DNA from: Marivita sp.
GTDB lineage: Bacteria; Pseudomonadota; Alphaproteobacteria; Rhodobacterales; Rhodobacteraceae
Direction: 5' to 3'
Length of the DNA stretch: 64,000 nucleotides
NCBI RefSeq assembly: GCF_022763305.1
Contig: NZ_JALEGT010000121.1
Span: 1-64,000, forward strand
Part shown: positions 8,858-17,037 of the stretch, piece by piece
Layout: the number at the start of each line of letters is the position of its first letter
Position numbering within the stretch: the stretch's first letter is position 1
Program-made: the position numbers and the translations under genes
Notes under the pieces: generated by a model
The model's input: the letters and a program-made list of their open reading frames with translations, nothing else
What the model was told of the DNA's origin: nothing
The model's database searches: none

Positions 8858-9250
8858 ATGGGGTTTCTTTCGGTACTGGCCGCCGCAGCGGCATCTTGGG
8901 TGTTCGGAGCGATCTGGTACATGACACTGTCCAAGCCGTGGCTTGCCGCTGCAGGTGTCGAATGTGACGAGACCGGCAAACCAACCAACACCAGCCCGCT
9001 TCCCTTCCTGCTGTCGGCGATCTGCATGGTCCTGGTGGCCGGTATGATGCGCCACATCTTTGCGACAAGCGGAATCGGGTCCGTTGGGAAGGGTGCCCTG
9101 ACCGGTCTGGGCATCGGGCTGTTCTTCATCGCGCCGTGGACGATGATCAACAATGCCTATGCCGGACGACCATTTTCGCTGACTCTCATCGACGGTGGGT
9201 ATGCGGTCTGCGGATGCACGATCATCGGGGCAATCCTGACCCTGATGTAA
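8858..9250 (+). CDS. DUF1761 family small membrane protein
   Basis: A 130-aa protein with four predicted hydrophobic segments (about 1-22, 45-63, 75-95 and 108-130), including the FGAIWYMTLSKPW signature common in DUF1761 proteins. A strong GGAGGGTGAC ribosome site precedes the ATG. It lies 66 bp after the EVE gene, probably as the last gene of that transcription unit or as a separate one. The molecular function of the family is not known. Confidence 0.85.
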   Translation: MGFLSVLAAAAASWVFGAIWYMTLSKPWLAAAGVECDETGKPTNTSPLPFLLSAICMVLVAGMMRHIFATSGIGSVGKGALTGLGIGLFFIAPWTMINNAYAGRPFSLTLIDGGYAVCGCTIIGAILTLM

Positions 9251-9420
9251 ACACGGAGGGTCCGGCCGACGCCGAAACCCCCCGTCCCCGCGCTCCCAAG
9301 TCACCACGCGCGTCAACTGATATGGTTTCGGTCGTCCTGACCGCTGCTTGGAAGTTATGTCACAACGGACTGAACGCAAAACGCGAAATCCGTTGTATTT
9401 TACGAAATCCGAAAACAATA

Positions 9421-9446
9421 AAGGGTGCTCCCTTGGGACCACCCTT
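9421..9446 (-). terminator. Hairpin terminator downstream of the DUF2853 gene
   Basis: AAGGGTG...CACCCTT forms a 7-bp stem with a 12-nt loop. It is flanked by TTTATTGTTTT on the minus-strand side and ACTTTTT on the plus side, so it may terminate both convergent genes. Confidence 0.65.
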
Positions 9447-9469
9447 ACTTTTTGAACTGTCTGCCGGGT

Positions 9470-9811
9470 TCAGCCGTACACCGATTCCTTGCCGAAATGC
9501 TTGGTCAGCATGTAGTACACGACAGCGCGATACTTGTTCCGCTCGGATTTGCCGTACGTCTCGATCACGGAATGGATCGCATCCATCAGTTCCGGTCCGT
9601 CCTTGAGACCAAGCTTCTTGATAAGAAAATTGGTCTTGACCGTTTCCAGTTCGGACTCCTGCGAACCGGCAACTGTAGACGCATCATCATTGTAGATCGC
9701 CGGTCCACATCCGATGGTCACTTTCGTCAGCAGATCCATGTCCGGCGTCATGCCACATTTGTTCTTCAGGTCGTCCGCATACTTTGCGATCAAATCGTCT
9801 CTCTTACCCAT
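9470..9811 (-). CDS. DUF2853 family protein
   Basis: A 113-aa all-helical protein of a family found widely in Rhodobacterales and other marine bacteria. Conserved-looking stretches include MTPDMDLLTKVTIGCGPAIYN and a C-terminal KYRAVVYYMLTKHF. The track starts at a GTG; the next codon is ATG, and AGGGAGA is best spaced for that ATG, so I start at 9811. It is monocistronic, with a terminator hairpin after it. Structures of this family have been described as a helical domain, but no function is established. Confidence 0.85.
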   Translation of the reverse strand: MGKRDDLIAKYADDLKNKCGMTPDMDLLTKVTIGCGPAIYNDDASTVAGSQESELETVKTNFLIKKLGLKDGPELMDAIHSVIETYGKSERNKYRAVVYYMLTKHFGKESVYG

Positions 9812-9995
9812 CACTGTCTCCCTGTGAAGTCTTGGTTCCCCGGAGGACCGGCCCCCAACACCCGGGAAAGTGGCAAAAACGGTTTAAGGGGGCAACGGAA
9901 AATCACGTTTTGCGTTTATCCGGCCTGTTTTCCCCCTAGAGTGGACGTGGAAGCCACGCAAAGCTGGCTTCGACACGCAACCATAGGAGGGGCAT

Positions 9996-10415
9996 ATGGG
10001 ACTTTGGAATTTCGTGAAATCGGCCGGTCGGAAACTGGTAGGCGGAGATGATCTGCCCACGGCCGCCGTTCTTGAAAAGGAAGTGGCAGATCTGGGTCTG
10101 GACACCAAAGGTGCCGAGATCAAGGTCGAGGGTGACAAGGTGGTTGTCTCAGGCGGCACCATGTCCAAGGAAGAGCGGGAAAAAGTGATCCTCGCGGTCG
10201 GCAATGTCGAGGGCGTTGCGGCGGTCGAGGCTGATACGGACGACGAACCCGTGTTCCACACGGTCGAAAAAGGCGATACGCTTTGGGCGATTGCCGAAAA
10301 GACCCTTGGCAACGGATCGAAGTACAACGCGATCTTCGAAGCCAACCGCCCGATGCTCAGCCACCCGGACAAGATTTACCCGGGTCAGGTTCTGCGGATC
10401 CCTGCAGAGGCATAA
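9996..10415 (+). CDS. BON-LysM peptidoglycan-binding protein (YgaU/Kbp-like)
   Basis: A 139-aa protein with a short N-terminal helix (MGLWNFVKSAGRKLVG), a BON domain (~25-80) and a C-terminal LysM domain (~85-136, HTVEKGDTLWAIAEK...YPGQVLRIP). The layout matches E. coli YgaU/Kbp, a potassium-binding protein. There is no classical signal peptide, as in YgaU. AGGAGGGG lies just before the ATG. A GC-rich hairpin follows the stop. Whether this homologue binds K+ or peptidoglycan is not determined by sequence. Confidence 0.9.
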   Translation: MGLWNFVKSAGRKLVGGDDLPTAAVLEKEVADLGLDTKGAEIKVEGDKVVVSGGTMSKEEREKVILAVGNVEGVAAVEADTDDEPVFHTVEKGDTLWAIAEKTLGNGSKYNAIFEANRPMLSHPDKIYPGQVLRIPAEA

Positions 10416-10434
10416 GGCCGCCCGTAAGGCGGTC
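10416..10434 (+). terminator. Possible hairpin terminator after the BON-LysM gene
   Basis: GGCCGCC-CGTAA-GGCGGTC begins immediately after the stop codon and forms a 7-bp stem (one G-T pair) with a 5-nt loop. There is no U tract, so termination is uncertain. Confidence 0.4.
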
Positions 10435-10518
10435 GCCTGCGCATTCGGGGATTGCGAATTTCGTCATCACGGGTGCCAGACGCACATCCAATCAAGACGA
10501 CACGCTGGCCTGGCGAAT

Positions 10519-11379
10519 TTATTCGCCGGCCGCATATGTCGGCATGGTTTTCGTAAGAATAACTGTCTGCTCTGCTGATTTGCCGATCTCGCGTAAGTGC
10601 CAGACCTCCTTGCCTTTTTTCTTGCTCGGTGGCTCGGAGATGATCTTGTAGGTCGATATCCTTGGGCCGACGTTCGAACCGTGCTGGCACACGACGACTT
10701 CGTCGTTCAAGACATGGTCGATCACTCCGATATGGGCGTGGTGGTCAGGCCCTTTCTGACCGTTGGGAATGACTTCCCACAGATCTTTCTTATCGCCTTC
10801 CGACGCCTTGGGGCGCGCCCACAGAATAACGCTGTCGTAATCAATATCATACCAATCGTGCGCAACGCCCGCGATCTGCTTGTACTTGTTATGATAGTGG
10901 ATCGGGTTCTCAAGGAAGCTTCCGATGGCCGTGTAATACGCATTCGTAAACCCGTTGCAGTCCAATCCGAATTCCTGGTCCTGATCGATCCAATTCTGAA
11001 GTCGATCGACCGAAACCAGCCCGGCTTTCAACGCAAGTTCAAAGAGAAGCGACAATTCTTCGAGTGTGGCATGCCCGCAGAAGGCCATTCTCACCCGTTG
11101 CTTGGAAACATCCAGCCAGTTGATGGCGTGCTTGTCCTTCTGAACCTCGGGGTTCTTCTGCAATTGACCTCTGAGCAAGCCTGCGCGCTTGTAGGCACCA
11201 CCTCCGGTCCCTGACTTGTATCGCGTGATCGCGACCTTCTTCTTGCCTCCTCCCGGCAATCGGACCGGAAGGGCGTGACAGATTTCAACGAATTCCGAAC
11301 ACCACAGCTCTGGTTTGAACCGCGGGAAGTTGGCGTTTCGGATTTCCTTGATCGCAGGATGGTCGCGGTAATTGCCCAT
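10519..11379 (-). CDS. Unassigned protein with an NlpC/P60-like Cys-His-His pattern
   Basis: I do not recognise the family. With the ATG at 11379 (GAGGTCGAG upstream) the product is 286 aa; the track start at 11484 adds 35 residues without a visible ribosome site. A Cys in FGLDCNGFTNAYY (C141) resembles the DCSGF nucleophile motif of NlpC/P60 peptidases. HHAHIGVI (H216) resembles their His strand, and H233 in CQHG could be the third residue. The N-terminal half is charged, with no recognised domain. There is no signal peptide, so it would act in the cytoplasm or be released by lysis. Base composition looks lower in GC than the neighbours. It could be a phage-derived or transferred peptidase/amidase; this is inference. 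Confidence 0.6.
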   Translation of the reverse strand: MGNYRDHPAIKEIRNANFPRFKPELWCSEFVEICHALPVRLPGGGKKKVAITRYKSGTGGGAYKRAGLLRGQLQKNPEVQKDKHAINWLDVSKQRVRMAFCGHATLEELSLLFELALKAGLVSVDRLQNWIDQDQEFGLDCNGFTNAYYTAIGSFLENPIHYHNKYKQIAGVAHDWYDIDYDSVILWARPKASEGDKKDLWEVIPNGQKGPDHHAHIGVIDHVLNDEVVVCQHGSNVGPRISTYKIISEPPSKKKGKEVWHLREIGKSAEQTVILTKTMPTYAAGE

Positions 11380-11488
11380 CTCGACCTCAAAGGAAAAAGC
11401 GGTTGTGAATGCGGAGATGAGAACACGTTGTCGTGATTCCTCAAAAGGCTTTCGTTCCTCGCACCTGACCGCGAGAAAGCGCATGACG

Positions 11489-11506
11489 CCTGTCGAAAGC
11501 GACAGG
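11489..11506. repeat. Perfect inverted repeat CCTGTCG-AAAG-CGACAGG
   Basis: A 7-bp perfect stem with a 4-nt loop lies upstream of the NlpC-like gene and downstream of the ahcY terminator. There is no T tract on either side, so it is more likely an operator or mRNA leader element of the minus-strand gene than a terminator. Confidence 0.4.
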
Positions 11507-11536
11507 ACACCCTACAGACCTGACAAGCAAAAAGAA

Positions 11537-11565
11537 AAAGGCCCGGGAGAGAACCCCGGGCCTTT
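11537..11565 (-). terminator. Rho-independent terminator of ahcY
   Basis: AAAGGCCCGGG and CCCGGGCCTTT form an 11-bp stem around a 7-nt loop, and the minus strand continues into TTCTTTTTGC. It lies about 30 bases after the ahcY stop. Confidence 0.88.
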
Positions 11566-11596
11566 CCGATGCATGCGCCAATTATTGCCGATTGGC

Positions 11597-12985
11597 TCAG
11601 TAGCGATAGTGCTCCGGCTTGAACGGACCCTCGGGCGACACGCCGATATACGCTGCCTGCTCCGGAGAAAGCTGGGTCAGTTTCACACCGATCCGGCCCA
11701 GATGCAGGCGGGCGACTTTCTCGTCCAGATGCTTGGGAAGGATGTAGACCTTGTTCTCGTACTGGCCGCCGTTCTTCCACAGCTCGATCTGCGCGAGCAC
11801 CTGGTTGGTAAAGGACGCGGACATCACGAAGGAGGGGTGGCCCGTAGCGTTGCCGAGGTTCAGCAGACGGCCTTCGGAGAGCAGGATGATGCGGTTGCCC
11901 GAGGGCATCTCGATCATGTCCACCTGTTCCTTGATGTTCGTCCACTTGTGATTGCGCAAGCTTGCGACCTGAATCTCGTTGTCGAAATGGCCGATGTTGC
12001 CGACGATGGCCATGTCCTTCATTTCGCGCATGTGCTCGATGCGGATCACGTCCTTGTTGCCGGTGGTGGTGATGAAGATGTCGGCGGTCGACACCACGTC
12101 TTCCAGCAGAACAACCTCAAACCCGTCCATCGCGGCCTGAAGCGCGCAGATCGGGTCAGCCTCGGTCACTTTCACCCGGGCCCCCGCACCGGCGAGCGAC
12201 GCGGCAGAGCCTTTGCCCACGTCACCATAGCCACAGACCACGGCCACCTTGCCTGCCATCATGGTGTCGGTGGCGCGGCGGATACCGTCGACCAGCGATT
12301 CCTTGCAGCCGTACTTGTTGTCGAACTTGGACTTGGTGACAGAGTCGTTCACGTTGATCGCCGGGAAGGGCAGTCTGCCGTCGCGCATGAGTTGATAGAG
12401 CCGGTTCACACCGGTGGTGGTTTCCTCGGACACCCCCTTGATCGCCTCACGGGTCTTGGTGAACCAACCCGGGCTCTGCGCCATGCGCTTGGCGATCTGT
12501 TTCTTGATCACCTCTTCCTCTTCAGACTGCGGCACCGGGATGATCTCTTCCCCGGCTTCCGCCCGCGCGCCAAGCAACACGTAAAGCGTCGCATCGCCGC
12601 CATCGTCGAGGATCATGTTCGCGCCTTCGGGGAACATGAACGACTTGTCGAGGTAATCCCAATGCTCTTCCAGCGTCTGGCCCTTGATCGCAAAGACCGG
12701 CACACCGGCCTCGGCAATCGCTGCCGCTGCGTGGTCCTGGGTCGAGAAGATGTTGCAGGACGCCCAGCGCACATCTGCGCCCAGAGCAACCAGTGTCTCG
12801 ATCAGAACGGCCGTTTGGATTGTCATGTGCAGCGAGCCGACGATCCGTGCACCCGTCAGCGGCTTTTCTGCGCCGTATTCCTCGCGCAGGGCCATCAGAC
12901 CCGGCATCTCGGTTTCCGCGATATCCAATTCCTTGCGGCCAAACCCGGCCAACGCAATGTCCTTGACGATATAATCCTTGGCCAT
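11597..12985 (-). CDS. ahcY: Adenosylhomocysteinase (AhcY/SahH)
   Basis: Hydrolyses S-adenosylhomocysteine to adenosine and homocysteine, relieving inhibition of methyltransferases such as UbiG, TsaD-independent tRNA methylases and others. A 462-aa NAD-dependent tetramer of normal length. The NAD site is [18 protein letters not shown]. The C-terminus ends in FKPEHYRY, as expected for the cross-subunit Lys-Tyr contact. The track start at 13006 lacks a ribosome site; the ATG at 12985 follows GGAGAGCCGGGT. It is monocistronic with a strong terminator and divergent from the HD hydrolase gene. I found no SAH riboswitch in the 125-bp upstream gap by eye. Confidence 0.98.
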   Translation of the reverse strand: MAKDYIVKDIALAGFGRKELDIAETEMPGLMALREEYGAEKPLTGARIVGSLHMTIQTAVLIETLVALGADVRWASCNIFSTQDHAAAAIAEAGVPVFAIKGQTLEEHWDYLDKSFMFPEGANMILDDGGDATLYVLLGARAEAGEEIIPVPQSEEEEVIKKQIAKRMAQSPGWFTKTREAIKGVSEETTTGVNRLYQLMRDGRLPFPAINVNDSVTKSKFDNKYGCKESLVDGIRRATDTMMAGKVAVVCGYGDVGKGSAASLAGAGARVKVTEADPICALQAAMDGFEVVLLEDVVSTADIFITTTGNKDVIRIEHMREMKDMAIVGNIGHFDNEIQVASLRNHKWTNIKEQVDMIEMPSGNRIILLSEGRLLNLGNATGHPSFVMSASFTNQVLAQIELWKNGGQYENKVYILPKHLDEKVARLHLGRIGVKLTQLSPEQAAYIGVSPEGPFKPEHYRY

Positions 12986-13110
12986 ACCCGGCTCTCCACA
13001 TGTCATGCTTTATTGGAAGCGGCAGTTAGCACGGGGTCGCCGTTCCGGCAATGCACAGCTGTTTACAACCTGCGGGCGGCATCTTACCCAAGTCAAAAAC
13101 GAGGCATATC

Positions 13111-13707
13111 ATGGCGAAAACTCCCCGCGCATGGCAACGGATGCTGTCAGGCCGAAGGCTTGACCTGCTCGATCCGACACCCGTCGATATCGAGATCGAG
13201 GACATTGCGCACGGACTGGCATTTGTGGCGCGTTGGAACGGGCAGACCTTTGGCGACTATGCCTATTCGGTGGCCGAGCATTCCTTGTTGGTTGAAACGC
13301 TGTTCGGGCGTCTTTGCCCCAAGGCGACTGCGGCCGAACGGTTAACCGCGCTTCTGCACGATGCACCGGAATACGTGATCGGGGACATGATCTCTCCGGT
13401 AAAGGCTGCGGTGGGACCGGGCTATGGCGCACTGGACGACCGTTTGACCGCTGCCATTCACATCCGCTTCGGTCTGCCTGCGGTCACACCGGCCAAACTC
13501 AAAAAGCAGATCAAGAAGGCGGATCGGATCAGCGCCTGGATGGAAGCCACTCAGATCGCCGGCTTTACACGGGCTGAGGCAGACAAGTTCTTCGGCGCGC
13601 CTGATCTTGATCTGATTGCCGATCTGTCCATCGTGCTCCGACCGCCTGTCGAGGTGCGCAAAGAGTTCACGGCCCGCCATACCGCGCTGATCGGAGAGAT
13701 GGTGTGA
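13111..13707 (+). CDS. HD-domain phosphohydrolase (YfbR-like)
   Basis: A 198-aa HD-superfamily protein related to YfbR 5'-deoxynucleotidases. Metal-binding residues fall in AEHSLLV (H57) and LLHDAPEYVIGD (H83-D84), with a later conserved Asp region. The ATG at 13111 has GAGG at good spacing; the track start at 13051 would add 20 residues overlapping the ahcY promoter region. Its stop overlaps the GTG of a GNAT gene (GTGA), making a two-gene operon. The likely substrate is a deoxynucleoside monophosphate, by family similarity only. Confidence 0.88.
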   Translation: MAKTPRAWQRMLSGRRLDLLDPTPVDIEIEDIAHGLAFVARWNGQTFGDYAYSVAEHSLLVETLFGRLCPKATAAERLTALLHDAPEYVIGDMISPVKAAVGPGYGALDDRLTAAIHIRFGLPAVTPAKLKKQIKKADRISAWMEATQIAGFTRAEADKFFGAPDLDLIADLSIVLRPPVEVRKEFTARHTALIGEMV

Positions 13708-14192
13708 TCACAATTCGACGCGCCGGTGTTCTGGATGCACGGCAAATGGCCGAGCTTTTGAATGCGATCATCCGGAAAGGTGGCACCACTGCGCACACGA
13801 CATCTGTTTCGCGGGACACCATTCTGGAATGGATGGATCGCGATCCACAAAGATCGGCATGGCATGTGGCCGAGGATGACACAGGAAACATCCTTGGGTT
13901 CCAATTCCTCGAACCGCATCCAGATCTGCCGGTCGAAGCCTGTGACATCGCCAGTTTCGTGCGGTTGGGACAAACGGGTCTCGGGGTGGGATCAAAGCTG
14001 TTCGACGCATCCCGAAAAGCCGCGAAAGCTCTTGGATATGCCTGGATCAACGCAACTATCCGCGCTGACAACTCCGGGGGTCTGGCTTATTACCAAAGCC
14101 GAGGCTTTGAAGACTACGCACACCACACGAAACAGCGCCTCGCCGATGGCGCAGTGGTTGACAAGATCAGCAAGCGATACGATCTGACCTGA
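13704..14192 (+). CDS. GNAT-family N-acetyltransferase
   Basis: A 162-aa acetyltransferase with a GTG start overlapping the stop of the HD gene. The acetyl-CoA region is LGQTGLGVGSKLFDASRKAAKALG (a variant of the R/Q-x-x-G-x-G/A loop), followed by INATIRADNSGGLAYYQSRGF, the usual Asn/Tyr motif near the end of GNAT domains. The substrate is unknown. It converges on regA with only 7 bases between stops. Confidence 0.9.
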   Translation: MITIRRAGVLDARQMAELLNAIIRKGGTTAHTTSVSRDTILEWMDRDPQRSAWHVAEDDTGNILGFQFLEPHPDLPVEACDIASFVRLGQTGLGVGSKLFDASRKAAKALGYAWINATIRADNSGGLAYYQSRGFEDYAHHTKQRLADGAVVDKISKRYDLT

Positions 14193-14199
14193 TCGAAGT

Positions 14200-14754
14200 T
14201 CAGCGCGGTGATCGTTTTGCGAGGATCCGCTGCAGCGTCCGGCGGTGCATGTTCAACCGGCGTGCTGTCTCGGACACGTTGCGATCACAAAGCTCGTAAA
14301 CACGCTGGATGTGTTCCCATCGCACGCGATCCGCGCTCATCGGGTTCTCGGGCGGCGGCGGAAGATCGTCGCCCTTGGCCAGCAGAGCATTCGTGATGTC
14401 GGTCGCATCAGCCGGTTTGGAAAGGTAGTCTGTCGCGCCGATCTTGACGGCCGCAACGGCGGTGGCAATCGCACCGTATCCCGTCAGAACCACCACCCGA
14501 CTGTCCGGACGTTTTTCACGGATGACCTCGACCACGTCGAGACCGTTCCCATCTTCCAGACGAAGGTCGACAACGGCATAGGCAGGCGGCCGGGCGGTGG
14601 CAATTGCGGACCCGGCTGTCACCGATTGTGCAGTCTCGACCTCGAAACCACGCTTTTCCATCGCCTTGGCCAGCCTGCGCAGAAACGGCTCGTCGTCGTC
14701 AACAAGAAGGAGGCTCTTGTCGTCGCCCAGATCGTCGATGGTCCGCTCGCTCAC
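14200..14754 (-). CDS. regA: Redox response regulator RegA (PrrA/ActR)
   Basis: Response regulator of the RegB/RegA global redox system controlling photosynthesis, respiration, CO2 and N2 fixation and hydrogen genes in alphaproteobacteria. 184 aa: receiver domain with acidic residues in LLLVDDDEPF and phospho-acceptor D63 (VVDLRLEDG), a four-proline linker (PPPPENP, typical of RegA), and a Fis-type C-terminal HTH (NVSETARRLNMHRRTLQRILAKRSPR). The SCO-like gene lies 79 bp upstream on the same strand and regB is divergent, as in Rhodobacter. Heme genes in this window are plausible targets, which is inference. Confidence 0.97.
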   Translation of the reverse strand: MSERTIDDLGDDKSLLLVDDDEPFLRRLAKAMEKRGFEVETAQSVTAGSAIATARPPAYAVVDLRLEDGNGLDVVEVIREKRPDSRVVVLTGYGAIATAVAAVKIGATDYLSKPADATDITNALLAKGDDLPPPPENPMSADRVRWEHIQRVYELCDRNVSETARRLNMHRRTLQRILAKRSPR

Positions 14755-14833
14755 CGTGGTTCCCTCCCGTCGCGTTTGCGTTATCCGCCAGTATTACCGG
14801 CGAAATTTTCAACATCAACGCACAAATGACCCG

Positions 14834-15457
14834 TTAACTGGCGGCGTCAAGAAAGCAGGACGTGCGCTCGGCAACCTGTTCGGGGCTCAATTCACGACGG
14901 AAAAACTCGACGAAACCGTCCTCGGGCATGACGAGATATGTAAAGGTGGAGTGATCGACGAGGTAGTAATCGTCATCACCCGGTTGCGCGCGGAAATAGG
15001 TCCGATACGCTTGGCTCGCTGCCTTCACCTGCTCTTCCGATCCCGTCAGACCGATCATGTCTTCGTGCAGATTGGCAGCGAATGCACCCACCGCTTCAGG
15101 CGTATCGCGTTTCGGGTCGATGGAAATGAACACCGGGGTCACCTCGTGCCCCTGGCTCTTGAGCAGGTCGACCGCCTCGGCATTGCGGACCGTGTCGAGT
15201 GGGCACACATCCGGGCAGAACGTGTAGCCGAAATAGATCAGTGATGGCTTTGTGATCACATCTTGATCCGTGACGGTCTCACCCGCGGAATTTACCAATG
15301 TGAATGGACCACCAATGGTGTCGGCCCCGCCTGCAACCTGCGTATTCCGGCAAGAGGCATACTTGTCGCCATCGCCGTCCGGCTGGCTTGCGTACCAAAT
15401 TCCCCCCATCAGGGCGACAATCGCCACACCAGCCGAAATCGCTGCCAAACGTACCAT
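14834..15457 (-). CDS. senC: SCO1/SenC/PrrC copper chaperone
   Basis: A membrane-anchored thioredoxin-fold copper chaperone for cytochrome c oxidase Cu assembly. In Rhodobacter the homologue (SenC/PrrC) also feeds the redox signal to RegB. 207 aa from the ATG at 15457, which has AAGGAGATAAC; the track ORF starts 11 codons upstream. There is an N-terminal membrane anchor (5-23), copper ligands C81 and C85 in FCPDVCP, and H169 in VDHSTF. It lies between regA and the divergent regB, the conserved order of this cluster. Confidence 0.95.
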   Translation of the reverse strand: MVRLAAISAGVAIVALMGGIWYASQPDGDGDKYASCRNTQVAGGADTIGGPFTLVNSAGETVTDQDVITKPSLIYFGYTFCPDVCPLDTVRNAEAVDLLKSQGHEVTPVFISIDPKRDTPEAVGAFAANLHEDMIGLTGSEEQVKAASQAYRTYFRAQPGDDDYYLVDHSTFTYLVMPEDGFVEFFRRELSPEQVAERTSCFLDAAS

Positions 15458-15574
15458 GTTATCTCCTTCGCCGTCGCGCGAACAAAGCACTTCTCATCAG
15501 AATTGCCTTGCTTATGCTCTGCCACTGTCGAGGTAAGGATTTTGACATCCGGCACAAGTGGCGAAAGGGCGCAG

Positions 15575-16963
15575 ATGACACAATCCGAATTCGGGATTTT
15601 CCAGGAACGCCAGCGCGGCAGTTTCATCCGACTGCGGACGATGATCTGGCTGCGCTGGTGCGCCATCGTGGGTCAACTTGCGGCCATCACGCTTGCGCAG
15701 AAATTCTACAACCTGCAGCTTGAACTGGGTTTGTGCTATCTCGCCGTCGGCGTGTCCATCGTCGGAAACCTGATCGCGATCTTCGTTTTTCCCGAGAACA
15801 AGCGTCTGAACGAGGCCGAGAATTTTCTCATGGTCCTCTTCGATCTCTTGCAACTGTGTTTTCTGATTTATCTCACGGGCGGTTTGCACAATCCCTTCAC
15901 CATTCTGATCCTCGGTCCGGTGATCGTGTCTGCGACCATCATGACACTTCGGTCGACCATCATCATTGGTGCAACAGCCCTGACACTCGTTACGTTGATG
16001 GTGTTCTTTCACCTGCCGCTTCGCACCGAACAGGGGTTCATCATGCGCATCGCGGACGTGTTCGTCTTCGGGCAATGGACGGCCATCACCATCGCGGTGA
16101 TCTTCCTGTCGCTCTATGCGCGCCAGATCACCGAGGAAATGAACTCGATGGGTGATGCCGTTGTCGCAACGCAGATGGCCCTCAGCCGAACCCAGATGCT
16201 CAACAATCTCGGTGGAGTGGTTGCAGCCGCAGCGCATGAGTTGGGGACACCTCTGGCGACCATCAAGCTGACAAGCGCCGAGTTGATCGAAGAACTGTCG
16301 GACCAACCGGACCTGCAAGAGGATGCGCGCCTGATCCGCGATCAGGCCGACCGCTGCCGCGACATTCTTCAGTCGATGGGCCGCGCGGGCAAGGAAGACC
16401 TCCAGATCCGCTCGGCCCCCTTGGTCGAGGTCATCCGAGAAGCGGCGGAGCCACACCTGAACAGGGGCAAGGATGTACTGATCGACTCACTGGGAGAGGA
16501 CGAAGACCCGTTTGATCCACCACTTGCCCTTCGACGTCCGGAAATCATCCATGGTTTGCGCAATCTGATCCAGAATGCCGTCGACTTCGCGCGTGCCACG
16601 GTTTGGGTCGAAGCCCGCTGGACAGCGAAAACCGTGTCCGTGCGGATCATGGATGATGGTCCGGGCTACCCGACCAATATGCTTGGACGGATCGGCGATC
16701 CCTTCGTCCGCAACCGTCGCACGGAACGCGACCGCACAACCCGACCGGAATACGAAGGCATGGGCCTTGGTCTGTTCATTGCAAAGACACTGTTGCAGCG
16801 CTCGGGGGCCGAACTCAGCTTTGCCAACGGCGCAGATCGCGCCAACGGCTCTTCCCGCCGACGCGGCGCGATTGTCGAGGTCGTCTGGCCACGGGATGCC
16901 ATCGTGCCTCCCATCCTGCCAAAGGGTGAAGGCATCGGGGAAAATCCGTCGTTCGAGGTCTGA
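15575..16963 (+). CDS. regB: Redox sensor histidine kinase RegB (PrrB/ActS)
   Basis: Membrane kinase that phosphorylates RegA under reducing conditions. 462 aa from the ATG at 15575 (AAGGG upstream); the track ORF starts 104 codons too early. Six hydrophobic segments occupy ~25-185. The quinone-sensing heptapeptide GGLHNPF is at 102-108, the phosphorylated His is H221 in AAAHELGTPLATIKL, the redox-active Cys is C261 in DQADRCRDIL, and the ATPase N box and G box (DDGPGYP, GMGLGLFIAKTLL) follow. All known control residues of the family are present, so redox control should be intact. Confidence 0.98.
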   Translation: MTQSEFGIFQERQRGSFIRLRTMIWLRWCAIVGQLAAITLAQKFYNLQLELGLCYLAVGVSIVGNLIAIFVFPENKRLNEAENFLMVLFDLLQLCFLIYLTGGLHNPFTILILGPVIVSATIMTLRSTIIIGATALTLVTLMVFFHLPLRTEQGFIMRIADVFVFGQWTAITIAVIFLSLYARQITEEMNSMGDAVVATQMALSRTQMLNNLGGVVAAAAHELGTPLATIKLTSAELIEELSDQPDLQEDARLIRDQADRCRDILQSMGRAGKEDLQIRSAPLVEVIREAAEPHLNRGKDVLIDSLGEDEDPFDPPLALRRPEIIHGLRNLIQNAVDFARATVWVEARWTAKTVSVRIMDDGPGYPTNMLGRIGDPFVRNRRTERDRTTRPEYEGMGLGLFIAKTLLQRSGAELSFANGADRANGSSRRRGAIVEVVWPRDAIVPPILPKGEGIGENPSFEV

Positions 16964-17037
16964 CCTTGTCTCATCTCATTAACGCTTGATTAACCAACTC
17001 ATCGTTGAATGACCCGGACGGCAGACCGGGGTGTGTG

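Noticed and set aside
12986-13110. Possible SAH riboswitch upstream of ahcY
   Set aside because: I could not draw the conserved stems or core in the 125-bp gap; the region also carries the divergent HD-gene promoter.
11372-13345. 657-aa plus-strand ORF opposite ahcY
   Set aside because: Its frame is the complement of ahcY codons, with a composition typical of shadow frames (His, Asp, Leu, Arg); ahcY is unambiguous.
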